From: Bacteroidota bacterium
Lineage (GTDB): Bacteria; Bacteroidota; Bacteroidia; B-17B0; Aurantibacillaceae
Direction of reading: 5' to 3'
DNA length: 64,000 bases
NCBI GenBank assembly: GCA_030684395.1
Contig: JAUXTT010000011.1
Span: forward strand, 186,001 to 250,000
In this document: positions 17,085 to 25,585 of the stretch, piece after piece
How positions within the stretch are numbered: the stretch's first letter is position 1
How the letters are laid out: the number at the start of each line of letters is the position of its first letter
Made by a program: the position numbers and the translations under genes
The notes under the pieces: model-generated
The model's input: only the letters and a program-made list of their open reading frames with translations
Told to the model about the DNA's origin: nothing
Database searches by the model: none

Positions 17085-17122
17085 ATGTAGGGATCGGTCG
17101 CGACCGATCCCTACATTTATTT
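17079..17122. repeat. 44-bp perfect palindrome overlapping the WYL-regulator stop codon
   Basis: The sequence is a perfect inverted repeat with no spacer, centred between 17100 and 17101. Its GC-rich core arm is GTAGGGATCGGTCG, flanked by AT-rich ends that include the TAA stop of the regulator. A T-rich run follows, so it could act as a terminator. The GTAGGG...CCCTAC design resembles small dispersed intergenic palindromes seen in many bacterial genomes. No second copy is visible in this window. Confidence 0.85.
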
Positions 17123-17189
17123 TTTCCTGCTGACATACTGTTGTCACCAGTGGCCCGTTCCTTTGTATCATAAACTTAAAAACAACATT

Positions 17190-17690
17190 ATGATCACATT
17201 TTTAGAAGCATTTAAAAACGAATTAGAATCAGAAACCCTTGGCACGCGTAAAATGCTCGCGCTTGTACCTGCCGATAAAATGGATTGGGCTCCGCACGAA
17301 AAAAGCATGAAGATGAAAGCATTGGCAACACACATTGCTGATCTTCCTACCTGGATCTCAATGGGACTTACCACCGATGAGCTTGACTTCAACACTGCGC
17401 CTTATAATCCCGCGGATTGTAAAACCGGGGAAGATTTGGTAAAATATTTTGAAAAAAATGTAGCTATTGCAAAGTCGGATATTGAAAAAGCAAAAGAAGA
17501 AGTGCTTTTAGAACCATGGGTGCTTCGTGCAGGAGAAACCGTATACGCGAAACACAGTAAACTTGAAACCGTTCGACACGCTTATTCGCAAATGATCCAT
17601 CATCGTGCACAGTTAGGTGTTTACTTACGATTACTGAACATTCCTATTCCGGGTGTTTACGGACCAAGCGCAGATGAACCCCAAATGTAA
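17190..17690 (+). CDS. DinB-family protein
   Basis: The 166-residue product has the DinB four-helix-bundle fold (DUF664/DinB_2 group), a family of metal-binding putative hydrolases or transferases. The three expected histidines are visible: His in KALATHIADLPTW near residue 50, and His residues in AYSQMIHHRAQLGVYLRL near 132-136. ATG 17190 is chosen because the frame upstream lacks a good start. It is followed after 11 bases by the GyrI-like pseudogene, and both probably depend on the WYL regulator upstream. The substrate is unknown. Confidence 0.88.
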   Translation: MITFLEAFKNELESETLGTRKMLALVPADKMDWAPHEKSMKMKALATHIADLPTWISMGLTTDELDFNTAPYNPADCKTGEDLVKYFEKNVAIAKSDIEKAKEEVLLEPWVLRAGETVYAKHSKLETVRHAYSQMIHHRAQLGVYLRLLNIPIPGVYGPSADEPQM

Positions 17691-17701
17691 AAAATCTTGA
17701 A

Positions 17702-18284
17702 ATGGAGAAAATAGATCTTACTAAAAAGTACAAATCCTATTACTCTGCCAAAGAAACTCCTTCAGTTCTTCAGATAGAAAAGGCTCATTACCTTTCTATC
17801 TGCGGCACAGGAGATCCATCAGGTAAAGAATATGGTGATCGTTTGCGCGCCCTATTTTCTGTTGCCTACATATTAAAGTTTGAATTCAAGGCCCAGCAAA
17901 AAGATTTCACAGTAGCTAAACTGGAAGGACTTTGGTGGTTTGATGAAAATTCCACGAAGTGAATGGAATTACAGAAGCATTATTCGGTTACCTGAATATG
18001 TGCATCAAAAAGATGTTGCAAAATCCGTTGAAAGTTGTAAAATAAAAAAGTACTTGCCTTTTTTGAACGACATTTCTTACTTCGAAATGAACGAAGGAAA
18101 ATGTGTACAGATCTTACATAAAGGCTCTTTTGAAAATGAGCCCGCTACATTGAAGAAAATGCATGACTTTATGCTCTCAGAAAAACTTCAAAAAAACGGA
18201 CATCATCATGAGATTTACTTATCCGATTTTAGGAAAACCCCGCCCAACAAGCTAAAAACGATATTACGTACACCCGTAAGATAA
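17702..18284 (+). pseudogene. GyrI-like small-molecule-binding protein, frameshifted
   Basis: Two overlapping reading frames together make one GyrI-like protein of about 195 residues. The first (17702-17962) runs from MEKIDLTKKYKSYYSAK to KLEGLWWFDE. The second, in the +1 frame, continues from about 17943 with IPRSEWNYRSIIRLPEYV and carries the C-terminal NGHHHEIYLSDFRKTPP. Intact relatives have a few more residues between the LEGLWW and PRSEW motifs, so a small out-of-frame deletion near 17945-17951 is likely. No slippery sequence or stimulator suggests programmed frameshifting. A sequence error is possible. The intact family binds small amphipathic compounds. Confidence 0.72.
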
Positions 18285-18414
18285 CAGGTTTCGGTTGAAT
18301 TACTGAGAAAAATCACCTATTTTACTACTGATCAGGGATATACAAACACAATCGAATGTAAACAATTTGTAAATTATTTCCCTACATTTAATGTTGTTAT
18401 TGTACTTCAACAGT

Positions 18415-18422
18415 TATTTTCG
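18415..18422 (+). promoter_or_regulatory. -7 element of nnr
   Basis: TATTTTCG matches TAnnTTCG and ends five bases before ATG 18428. There is no room for a ribosome binding site, so a leaderless transcript is expected. The rest of the 143-base gap upstream shows no other feature. Confidence 0.45.
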
Positions 18423-18427
18423 CTTGA

Positions 18428-19939
18428 ATGAAAATCCTTACAGCAGAACAAATAAAAGGGGCCGATAAATACACCATCGAACATGAACCCGTTTCTTCAC
18501 ACGAACTGATGGAACGCGCAGCCCGTTCTTGCTTGTTTCGTATTTTAAGGCATAGCGACGATGATACGGAGTTTGTGATCTTTTGCGGAAAAGGAAATAA
18601 TGGTGGTGATGGGCTTGCAATATCACGTATGCTTGCTGAACGGGGATTAAAAGTTCAAACCTATATCATCAACCACTCTGCTAATGAAACTCACGATTTT
18701 ATAGAGAATTTAAAATTACTGAAAGATCAGGCAAAAGCAAAAATTGATGTAATCACCAACAAGGAAGAATTACAATCAATTGATCTTAACGGAAAATTTG
18801 TTTTAGATGCTCTGTTGGGAATTGGCATCAATAAAAAAGTGGAAGGAATATTAGAAGAAACAATCCTTCATATTAACAACAGTAAATGTAAAGTCACTTC
18901 TATTGATGTGCCCAGTGGTATGATGCCTGACGCTGATAACAGCAAGAATACTATCATAAGAGCAAAGCGTACACTCAGTTTTCAAACACCTAAACTTGCT
19001 TTTTTCTTTGCAGAGAATTATGCATACACAGGAAATTTTGAAATTTTGGATATTGGCCTGGATGTTAATTTTATTGCGCAACAGAATACACTACACCATT
19101 TTGTCGATAGCGATATTATCAACGGGATTTTACTTTATCGCACAAAAAATTCGCACAAAGGAAATTATGGTCATGCTTTATTGATTGCAGGCAGCTATGG
19201 AAAAATGGGAGCCGCACAATTGGCTGCAAAAGCTTGTTTGCGTTCGGGATCAGGACTGCTTACTGTTCACGTTCCAAAATGTGGTTACCAAATTATGCAA
19301 ACAGCATTGCCCGAAGCAATGGTAACCTGTGGTACAGAAGAAAATTTTGTAGACACCTTGCCTGATCTTGACAAATACACATCAATAGGAATCGGCTGTG
19401 GATTAGGCACGGACAAACAAACTCAGAATATTGTAAAACTTCTTATCCAAAACAGTCCGAAACCATTGATACTTGATGCTGATGCATTGAACATATTAGC
19501 GGAAAATAAAACATGGCTTTCCTTTTTGCCGAAATTTTCGATACTTACTCCGCATCCAAAAGAATTTGACCGGATTGCAGGTGCCCACACTTCCTCTTAC
19601 GATCGGTTGGATACAGCAAAACAGTTCGCTATTAAATATTCTATCATTATTATTTTAAAAGGGATGTTCACTGCAACGATAATGCCCGACGGTGATGTGT
19701 TCTTTAATTCTACCGGCAACCCCGGTTTGGCAAAAGGTGGAAGTGGAGATACACTTACCGGCATTATAACCGGATTACTTGCCCGTGGATACGCTCCAAA
19801 TTATGCAGCTATTCTTGGTGTGTATTTACATGGATTGGCTGCAGACCTTGCACTCAAAAAAAATCACGTGGAATCTTTATTGGCAAGTGATGTAATTGAT
19901 AAACTTCCTAAGGCTTTTGAGAAACTTTACGAGCTTTAG
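18428..19939 (+). CDS. nnr: Bifunctional NAD(P)H-hydrate epimerase / ADP-dependent dehydratase
   Basis: This cytosolic repair enzyme restores NAD(P)H that has been hydrated at the nicotinamide ring. The N-terminal YjeF_N domain (about 1-215) interconverts the R and S hydrates; FCGKGNNGGDGLAISRML near residue 58 is its signature. The C-terminal YjeF_C kinase-like domain (about 220-500) dehydrates the S form using ADP; PHPKEF and NPGLAKGGSGDTLTG near residue 430 are its signatures. At 503 residues it is the usual full-length fusion. It appears to be a single-gene unit ending at an inverted-repeat element shared with the convergent gene. Confidence 0.96.
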   Translation: MKILTAEQIKGADKYTIEHEPVSSHELMERAARSCLFRILRHSDDDTEFVIFCGKGNNGGDGLAISRMLAERGLKVQTYIINHSANETHDFIENLKLLKDQAKAKIDVITNKEELQSIDLNGKFVLDALLGIGINKKVEGILEETILHINNSKCKVTSIDVPSGMMPDADNSKNTIIRAKRTLSFQTPKLAFFFAENYAYTGNFEILDIGLDVNFIAQQNTLHHFVDSDIINGILLYRTKNSHKGNYGHALLIAGSYGKMGAAQLAAKACLRSGSGLLTVHVPKCGYQIMQTALPEAMVTCGTEENFVDTLPDLDKYTSIGIGCGLGTDKQTQNIVKLLIQNSPKPLILDADALNILAENKTWLSFLPKFSILTPHPKEFDRIAGAHTSSYDRLDTAKQFAIKYSIIIILKGMFTATIMPDGDVFFNSTGNPGLAKGGSGDTLTGIITGLLARGYAPNYAAILGVYLHGLAADLALKKNHVESLLASDVIDKLPKAFEKLYEL

Positions 19940-19953
19940 TACCTCAAAGTTTC

Positions 19954-20055
19954 AACACAGAGTTCTCAGAGGAGTGTGAGTTACACAGAGTATAAGTTAG
20001 TATACAGATAAATTAAAACTCCGTGAAACTCTGTAGGCTCCGTACCCTCTGTGTT
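19954..20055. repeat. Intergenic 'cacagag' inverted-repeat element
   Basis: Between the convergent nnr and helix-hairpin-helix genes, AACACAGAG (19954-19962) pairs with CTCTGTGTT (20047-20055). The sequence between contains further ACACAGAG and CTCTGTAGG/CTCCGT units, giving a long imperfect hairpin of about 100 bases. The design (short tandem word and its reverse complement) is like the cgcagat elements but the word differs. Confidence 0.6.
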
Positions 20056-20060
20056 AAAAA

Positions 20061-22181
20061 CTAAAACTTCAACCTTACCTGCAATTTCACTTCTGTCTTG
20101 GTAGGTTTTTTAATTTCAGTTGGGCTTCCTTCGTTCTGGATATTTTTATTGGAATAAAATGTTTGTGCTACACGTGCCCATACTTCAATGTGCTTGTTAA
20201 TGGTATAATCAACCATCAAATATCCTCTGGACCCCTTATCATACATCGCAGGAATAGAGAACGAATACAATACATCGTTTTCGTATGTATATACACGGCT
20301 ATTGTAACTATCCGTTTCAAACAAACCATAACGCGCGGTGATTTCAATAGGTTTACCGATCATTTTAAAAACAATATCCTGATACATCATTGATCCAGTT
20401 TCTCTCACCGAGTTTTGTTTATCATACACCATATACTCTATACGTGAGCGTAGTTTTAAATAAGGCAATAACTGAAAACTTACATTATAACGGAAGTTCT
20501 CCTGAATCAACTCAACAGGGGTATCAAACATTAGTTCAGAACCCGCATCCTGCTCCTTTGTACGTTTACGGTAACGGAAGTACATGTCCGTTTTTTTGTT
20601 TGGTGTCCAGTTTAATTGCGCCATAAAATCATAACCTACTGTTGGACGGCTCGCTTTATAATTTAACCAGGGAAATCTGTACTGATCAAAAAAAGTGGTA
20701 AAAGTAAATCCTTTGGGCAATTTCGCTTCGGCACCAATATATAAACCCTGCTCGTTTTGTGGCAATGTGTTTTCAGAAATGGCAAGTGCCAATAGGTTCT
20801 GATATTTCTTATCGAAATTACGGTAAGCTGTTACCAAAGTAAATTTAGGATCTAAAGCAAGAATTGCCCCTGTAGTTAATGCTTTCCCACCATTGGCAGA
20901 AAGAGCTCCTTCCCCATAAAAATTGATATTACGGAACACATAAGAAAAATCTACGCCAACATTTGTATTGCTTTTCCCTCTGAAATCATAGGTATTATAT
21001 AATTGATCACTTACATTCAAAGGTTTGCTTAGCATAAATTGTTGTGCTGTTGCACCAAGTGTTAACTTATTTGTTTTATAAGATACATTACCTCCAAAAA
21101 TAGTTTCAGTAATCGCATCCTTATCTTTAATCTCTCCTATAGTGCGGTGTGTACCGGTTAAAATAATACTGGAAGCTTCTTCGGCATCCAGTACGCCCGA
21201 AATTGTTGAATCAGCTAGTTGCACATTCGCATCAATCTTCTTTGAAGAAAAGAAAACACTGGTTTCAATCTTCCCGAATTTCAAAGTGGTAGCAATACCA
21301 CGCATAAAACGATTTTCGTCAACAGAACTATAAGGTCTGAAACCTGTTGGATTACGCTTCATATTGGCAACCGAAATAGATTTTCCAAAACCAAAACCTC
21401 TCCATAATACCAAACCTTGTCCGAAACAAGCCTGATAATCACCAACAGCCAATGTTTTTATAACACGAATATTACGCAGAAACAAATGAAAAGAGTAATA
21501 ATCAAATCCTGCCTTCTTTCCCAATGAATCAATTTTTCTGAAAGGCTCGCCGGCATCTTTTTCGGCGATAAAACCAACCGAAACATTATTACTGTACCGG
21601 AAACGCAATCTGGTGAAGATTCTTTCTGGCGAACCCAGATAATAATTACTTGGGCTTTTCTTTAATAAAGAATCAGTGTAAGGATCAAATGCAGCCTGAT
21701 GTTCGGTAAGCCTTTGATAACGTGTTGTAGATTCGGTGCTTCCGCTTTTCAGCATCTCTGCAAAAGTGAAATGAGAAGAATCAAAATTATCTGTTACTCT
21801 TACATAAGGCAAAATACGTTTAATAGTTTTCAGATCGAACCCTTTAATGCCTTGCAATTCATAAATGCTAATGAGTTTACCGTTTTTTTGAATATGTGTA
21901 AGAAGATTTTTTACCTGAATTTCAGTTAACAAACCAAGGTCCATCAACTCATCTTTATCCGTATTATTAAGATTAATAGGATGCGATTGATATTGTTTTA
22001 AGTTTTCTATCAAGGAAGTATAATCCGCGTTTTCATCCTGATTTTGTTCCGATAAAATTTCAAGATTTTGATTTTGTTCGTTTACTGCATCTTCATTTGT
22101 AGCGGGTACAACCTGTGCATAAGCCTTTGGAATTAAACCAAGCAAAAAGAATACAAGTATGTAACGAAAACCAAACTTCAT
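20061..22181 (-). CDS. Helix-hairpin-helix domain protein with large outer-membrane barrel
   Basis: The 706-residue product has a signal peptide (MKFGFRYILVFFLLGLIP, cut after AYAQ). A short helical region with tandem helix-hairpin-helix-like turns (LMDLGLLTEIQVKNLL, YELQGIKGFDLKTIKRILPYV) lies at about 70-130. A long beta-strand-rich body then runs to the C-terminus and ends in LQVRLKF, as outer-membrane barrels do. The HhH part resembles ComEA. DNA uptake or binding is a guess; a barrel with a periplasmic HhH domain is common in Bacteroidota without known function. ATG 22181 is chosen over 22223 because a strong AGAGGAG precedes it and it starts the signal peptide. It follows the PorV-like gene by 10 bases. 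Confidence 0.75.
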   Translation of the reverse strand: MKFGFRYILVFFLLGLIPKAYAQVVPATNEDAVNEQNQNLEILSEQNQDENADYTSLIENLKQYQSHPINLNNTDKDELMDLGLLTEIQVKNLLTHIQKNGKLISIYELQGIKGFDLKTIKRILPYVRVTDNFDSSHFTFAEMLKSGSTESTTRYQRLTEHQAAFDPYTDSLLKKSPSNYYLGSPERIFTRLRFRYSNNVSVGFIAEKDAGEPFRKIDSLGKKAGFDYYSFHLFLRNIRVIKTLAVGDYQACFGQGLVLWRGFGFGKSISVANMKRNPTGFRPYSSVDENRFMRGIATTLKFGKIETSVFFSSKKIDANVQLADSTISGVLDAEEASSIILTGTHRTIGEIKDKDAITETIFGGNVSYKTNKLTLGATAQQFMLSKPLNVSDQLYNTYDFRGKSNTNVGVDFSYVFRNINFYGEGALSANGGKALTTGAILALDPKFTLVTAYRNFDKKYQNLLALAISENTLPQNEQGLYIGAEAKLPKGFTFTTFFDQYRFPWLNYKASRPTVGYDFMAQLNWTPNKKTDMYFRYRKRTKEQDAGSELMFDTPVELIQENFRYNVSFQLLPYLKLRSRIEYMVYDKQNSVRETGSMMYQDIVFKMIGKPIEITARYGLFETDSYNSRVYTYENDVLYSFSIPAMYDKGSRGYLMVDYTINKHIEVWARVAQTFYSNKNIQNEGSPTEIKKPTKTEVKLQVRLKF

Positions 22182-22191
22182 ACTCCTCTGA

Positions 22192-23028
22192 TTATTTATC
22201 TTTTGATTCTTTCTCTTTACCAAACACGTAACTCAAACCCACTTGCGGAGAAAATCCCAACACATTGTGGTAGGCCGAACTCAAATCGAATTTCAATCCT
22301 TCATACTTAACACCCACACCAAAAGCGGCTTGTACCGGATACGAACTCATACCTACACGCAAATAAAATTCTTTAGCGGGTGCATATTCTACTCCGCCTT
22401 TAAAATTCACATTGGTATAACTTCCCTTTTCTGCTTCTGCAATAATCATTAATTGTTTGGAGAAAATATACTGTAAGCCGAACTTTAACTGTGAAGGAAT
22501 TTTTTCATTATTATATTCCGTGATCTTAGCACGATTAGGATTATAAACATGTGCTGCTACAATTACATTTTTGGAAAGCTTCCCCTGAAGGCCCAATTCC
22601 ACACAAAAAGTAGATGCCTTGCCGTAGAAAGCATCACCAATACGATAAGACAAATAATTAAGCTGCACACCTGCCGAAAAATTATCACTTAGTTTCATTC
22701 CGTATCCCATACCAAATTTACTTTGCTTGAAAGCAGAATACCCAAACCCGGTATAAGTCAATCCGAAAGTTCCCTTTTTTATAGGCAAAGCGCCCACAAA
22801 AGAACTATAGTTGAGTTGTTTTAATAAAAACCGATTTTCATAATAGGCTCCAACGCTTGTATTAGCAACAAAACCAAGACCTGCCTGATTGTTTTGCGCA
22901 CTATATACATCACTTAACGTAATAGACGCTCCACCCAATGCAGCTGCCCGCGCTCCAATCTGAGAGTTTTGTGCAATTGTGCCTCCTACAGTACCTAAAA
23001 AGCTTATAAAGAGTATAATTTTCTTCAT
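22192..23028 (-). CDS. PorV/PorQ-like outer-membrane barrel protein
   Basis: The 278-residue protein has a signal peptide (MKKIILFISFLGTVGG, cut after IAQ). It then has the FadL/PorV-like start: GARAAALGGASITLSDVYSA followed by NNQAGLGF. Strands continue to the end. Type IX secretion proteins PorV and PorQ share this start but are longer (about 340-390 residues), so I name only the fold. It is the first gene of a two-gene operon with the helix-hairpin-helix barrel protein. The 158-base upstream gap is divergent to the gene at 23187. Confidence 0.72.
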   Translation of the reverse strand: MKKIILFISFLGTVGGTIAQNSQIGARAAALGGASITLSDVYSAQNNQAGLGFVANTSVGAYYENRFLLKQLNYSSFVGALPIKKGTFGLTYTGFGYSAFKQSKFGMGYGMKLSDNFSAGVQLNYLSYRIGDAFYGKASTFCVELGLQGKLSKNVIVAAHVYNPNRAKITEYNNEKIPSQLKFGLQYIFSKQLMIIAEAEKGSYTNVNFKGGVEYAPAKEFYLRVGMSSYPVQAAFGVGVKYEGLKFDLSSAYHNVLGFSPQVGLSYVFGKEKESKDK

Positions 23029-23186
23029 TATCTCAAATATAGGGATTATTTTGAGAAATAATTCCCCTAAAACAAGGCTTTTGATAATATTGATAAAAGA
23101 TTAATTTTGAGTAAAAGAGGTCCGAATTGTTTTTTTAGCTCAACACCTAATTTTGAATTGGCAATTAACTTTTTAATATCCAAAAA

Positions 23187-23579
23187 ATGAATACGTACTT
23201 AACAACACTTGGATGGTGGAACCTTATAGGTTCTATTTTTATGATTTCGTTTCTTAAACCTGCGTTCGGAAAAAAGGTTTTTAACGAATGGACCAAAATT
23301 ATGAAAACAGCGTACGAACCCGGCTACTGGGGCAGATTTTGGTTAGCCTGGGTAATTGGGCTCAATATATTTTTCGCGCTGATAAATATTTTTTCTGTTC
23401 ATTGGGGCTACGAAGAAGTGAAAAAATTTTGCATCATTTGCGATCTGGCAGCATACATTCTATTTACAGGATTAGCTGTTTGGGGATTAAAGGCAGGCAG
23501 GTGCGGTTCAGGGATCTACAGCGTTTTTGTCGTTTTCGGAATATGGATCGGTTGGGGAATTATTGTTCTTGTGAAATAG
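23187..23579 (+). CDS. Small four-segment membrane protein of unknown function
   Basis: The 130-residue product has four hydrophobic segments near residues 5-22, 47-70, 82-102 and 110-128. Charged residues are mainly in the first loop (KPAFGKKVFNEWTKIMK). It carries Cys pairs in KKFCIICDLAA. I do not recognise the family. A TAATTTTG -7-like element lies at 23148-23155, 31 bases upstream. The gene ends 12 bases before the convergent barrel gene. Confidence 0.7.
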   Translation: MNTYLTTLGWWNLIGSIFMISFLKPAFGKKVFNEWTKIMKTAYEPGYWGRFWLAWVIGLNIFFALINIFSVHWGYEEVKKFCIICDLAAYILFTGLAVWGLKAGRCGSGIYSVFVVFGIWIGWGIIVLVK

Positions 23580-23591
23580 GTGTTAAACCTA

Positions 23592-24356
23592 CTACTCTAC
23601 TTTTGGCAACATCTTCCCCTTAAAAGGTTTGAAATAATAACTCAATTGTAATCCTGCATAATTCCCAAAATTGGAAAAAGTATGATTGTATGATTGGTTA
23701 TTTAATGAGTAATTTACTGTTGAACGCATTAATTCCGTAAAGCCTCCGTTTAACACAATACCCAAACTTAATATTCTGCCGCTTTTAAAAATCTTATCTA
23801 CACCTCCAACCAAATGTCCGTTAACCGCCACATTAGATCTCACTTCAATAATTTGATTTAAATAATCAGCAGCAGGGTTTACATTTGCTTCATCAGTAGG
23901 AGAAACATTTTGGTTTAACTTTTTTGGAGTTCCAACACCGACAAAAGATAAACCACCTCCAACATACCATCTGAAATTCTTGCAATTCGGATTAAAGTGG
24001 TAGATCAATGAAACGGGGACAGCAACAGTAGAAACGCTTAACTGGTTGTTTGTATAGTGCCCATGCTTATTCAGCAAAGAATAATCTTCGGCAATGGCAT
24101 AATTAAAACCTACATTGGAAAACTGTAAACCCGTCTGCCAGCTAAAATGCGGCTTAATCGATTTTCTGAAACTTAAGGACCAAACACCTGTTCCTAATTC
24201 GTTATGATGAAAGCGGGCATTGGCTTCGTGCATACCTCCTGAAAAAGAGGAGCCGTTCCCAATAGCTGATAAACTCAAACCCATTCTCCAACTACTTTGA
24301 GCGGCAACAATAGTGGAACTAATAACAAGCACACTAAGTAGAATTATCTTTTTCAT
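23592..24356 (-). CDS. PorT-like outer-membrane beta-barrel protein
   Basis: The 254-residue product starts with a signal peptide (MKKIILLSVLVISSTIVAA, cut after AQS). It continues as an eight-strand-type small barrel: SWRMGLSLSAIG, SFRKSIKPHFSWQTGLQFSNVGF, YVGGGLSFVGVG and a C-terminal GLQLSYYFKPF. It fits the outer-membrane-protein beta-barrel group (PF13568). No enzymatic motif is present and the role is unknown. It is a single gene, convergent with the small membrane-protein gene. Confidence 0.75.
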   Translation of the reverse strand: MKKIILLSVLVISSTIVAAQSSWRMGLSLSAIGNGSSFSGGMHEANARFHHNELGTGVWSLSFRKSIKPHFSWQTGLQFSNVGFNYAIAEDYSLLNKHGHYTNNQLSVSTVAVPVSLIYHFNPNCKNFRWYVGGGLSFVGVGTPKKLNQNVSPTDEANVNPAADYLNQIIEVRSNVAVNGHLVGGVDKIFKSGRILSLGIVLNGGFTELMRSTVNYSLNNQSYNHTFSNFGNYAGLQLSYYFKPFKGKMLPKVE

Positions 24357-24666
24357 GATACAGTTTATTTATTGAAATAAAATTAGAACAAATTTCCGGT
24401 AAAACAGCAACGATAAATAGTTTTAACAATAACACCGCCTTCTTTTAACCACAAAGCGCGCAAAGTAATTTCGCAAAGGGCGCGAAGTTCATATAAGACA
24501 TGACCAATATTTCTTCGTGAACCCTTATTTCTGTGCCCCCGCTTGAATGAAAGAATTCATTCAAGCGGGCAGGTCCATGGAGAGTATTCAACCAGACTAT
24601 TTAAGAAACCGAAAACTACAATTCGTAGCCAAATCTCCCGTTACAATTTCCTAAATTCGCCTTAAT
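24357..24666. other. 310-bp intergenic region with repeat remnants
   Basis: This gap holds no gene that I can support. It contains a 'accacaaagcgcgcaaag' type tandem at about 24450-24487 (units GCGCGCAAAG, TTTCGCAAAGG, GCGCGAAG), of the kind found as intergenic repeats in Bacteroidota but here without its opposite arm. It then has a strong hairpin (24538-24569). TAAATTCG at 24652-24659 is a possible -7 element, seven bases before the next ATG. Confidence 0.6.
24538..24569. repeat. Perfect 14-bp-arm hairpin
   Basis: CCCGCTTGAATGAA (24538-24551), loop AGAA, and its exact reverse complement (24556-24569) form a stable stem. It has no T-run after it, so it is not a standard terminator. A related-looking word, CGGGCAGG, occurs in the 32.3 kb intergenic gap. 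It is probably a dispersed intergenic element. Confidence 0.65.
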
Positions 24667-25425
24667 ATGGAAAGCATCACACAAAAACCTAAAATAAAAT
24701 CGGGAACCGATAAATGCATTGATACCTTTCAAAAAAAAGGAGTGGATGCTTTTGGCAAAATTATATTTACAGAACTTCTCTCTAAAAAAATAAAATTCCC
24801 ACTTTTAGAGTATTCTGCTGCTTTATTGTTTGAAGCGATTCCTTACAAAGAACAACTCCCATTGTGCGACAAAATAATTGAATTACAAACCATAGGTGGA
24901 AATACCATTGCAGGCAAACTAGTACAATTAAGAGCAGAGAAAAACCTGAGCGAGTCTTTAAAAAAAGCGGAAGAGTATATTATCTATGGAAACAGGTGGT
25001 ATGTGTGTGACATTATTGGTGAAAGGGTTATGGGGCATAGTTTACTCCTACAACCAGAAAAAGTAATTCCACGTTTACAAAAACTGAGCAAACATCCTAA
25101 CAACTGGATGGTAAGAACCATAGGTGTTGCAACACACTATGCAGTTAAGAAAGGATTGAAGAAAAAAGATGTGGAAACTATGTTTAAATTATTGCTTTTA
25201 CTTTCCAATATTACCGATTTTCATACCAAAAAAGGAATTGGTTGGGCAGCAAAAACCATTGCAAAATTTCATCCCGAAATAATTGAGAAACATAACAAAG
25301 CCATTTACGAAAACCCGGAAGTAAAACAGTGGTTTAAAACAAAGATTAAAATAGGTTTATCGAGGAAGGAAAAATACTCATCCAAGTACGCCGAAATTCT
25401 TTTGCCCGCAGATGTCGCAGATTAA
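24667..25425 (+). CDS. AlkD-like DNA alkylation repair protein
   Basis: The 252-residue protein is all-helical with HEAT-like repeats, as in the DNA alkylation repair family (PF08713), which flips out and excises N3- and N7-alkylated purines. NRWYVCDIIGERVMG near residue 117 and NNWMVRTIGVATHYAVKKG near residue 146 fit the conserved Trp/Asp and Arg positions of the family. The last codons (LPADVAD and the stop) lie inside an intergenic cgcagat repeat element, so the natural C-terminus may have been altered by it. Confidence 0.75.
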   Translation: MESITQKPKIKSGTDKCIDTFQKKGVDAFGKIIFTELLSKKIKFPLLEYSAALLFEAIPYKEQLPLCDKIIELQTIGGNTIAGKLVQLRAEKNLSESLKKAEEYIIYGNRWYVCDIIGERVMGHSLLLQPEKVIPRLQKLSKHPNNWMVRTIGVATHYAVKKGLKKKDVETMFKLLLLLSNITDFHTKKGIGWAAKTIAKFHPEIIEKHNKAIYENPEVKQWFKTKIKIGLSRKEKYSSKYAEILLPADVAD

Positions 25426-25571
25426 TGCGGATTTTTTTAATGCATTGGGCCATTTTCAGGCAGCAAATATTAATACCATTCACGCATGATATAAAATAAT
25501 ACATTTCAGTCACTAAACTAACAATTGCTTCTTCCAAAAAAAACCTGCGCAGATCCGTGTTATCTGCGGGA
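25405..25571. repeat. Intergenic 'cgcagat' inverted-repeat element, copy 2
   Basis: The left arm at 25405-25437 (CCCGCAGATGTCGCAGATT followed by a GCGGAT unit and T-run) pairs with a right arm at 25537-25571 (A-run, CTGCGCAGAT, then ATCTGCGGG). The 100 bases between show no gene. The left arm supplies the last seven codons and stop of the AlkD-like gene. It is related to the elements at 5692 and 36568. Confidence 0.7.
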
Positions 25572-25585
25572 CACATTAGTAACCC

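Noticed and set aside
17940-17960. Programmed frameshift in the GyrI-like gene
   Set aside because: There is no slippery heptamer, internal Shine-Dalgarno sequence or downstream structure. The missing residues relative to the family point to a deletion.
24357-24666. Possible tRNA or small RNA in the largest intergenic gap
   Set aside because: No cloverleaf, TTCRANY loop or CCA-type end is visible; the gap is explained by repeat words and a hairpin.
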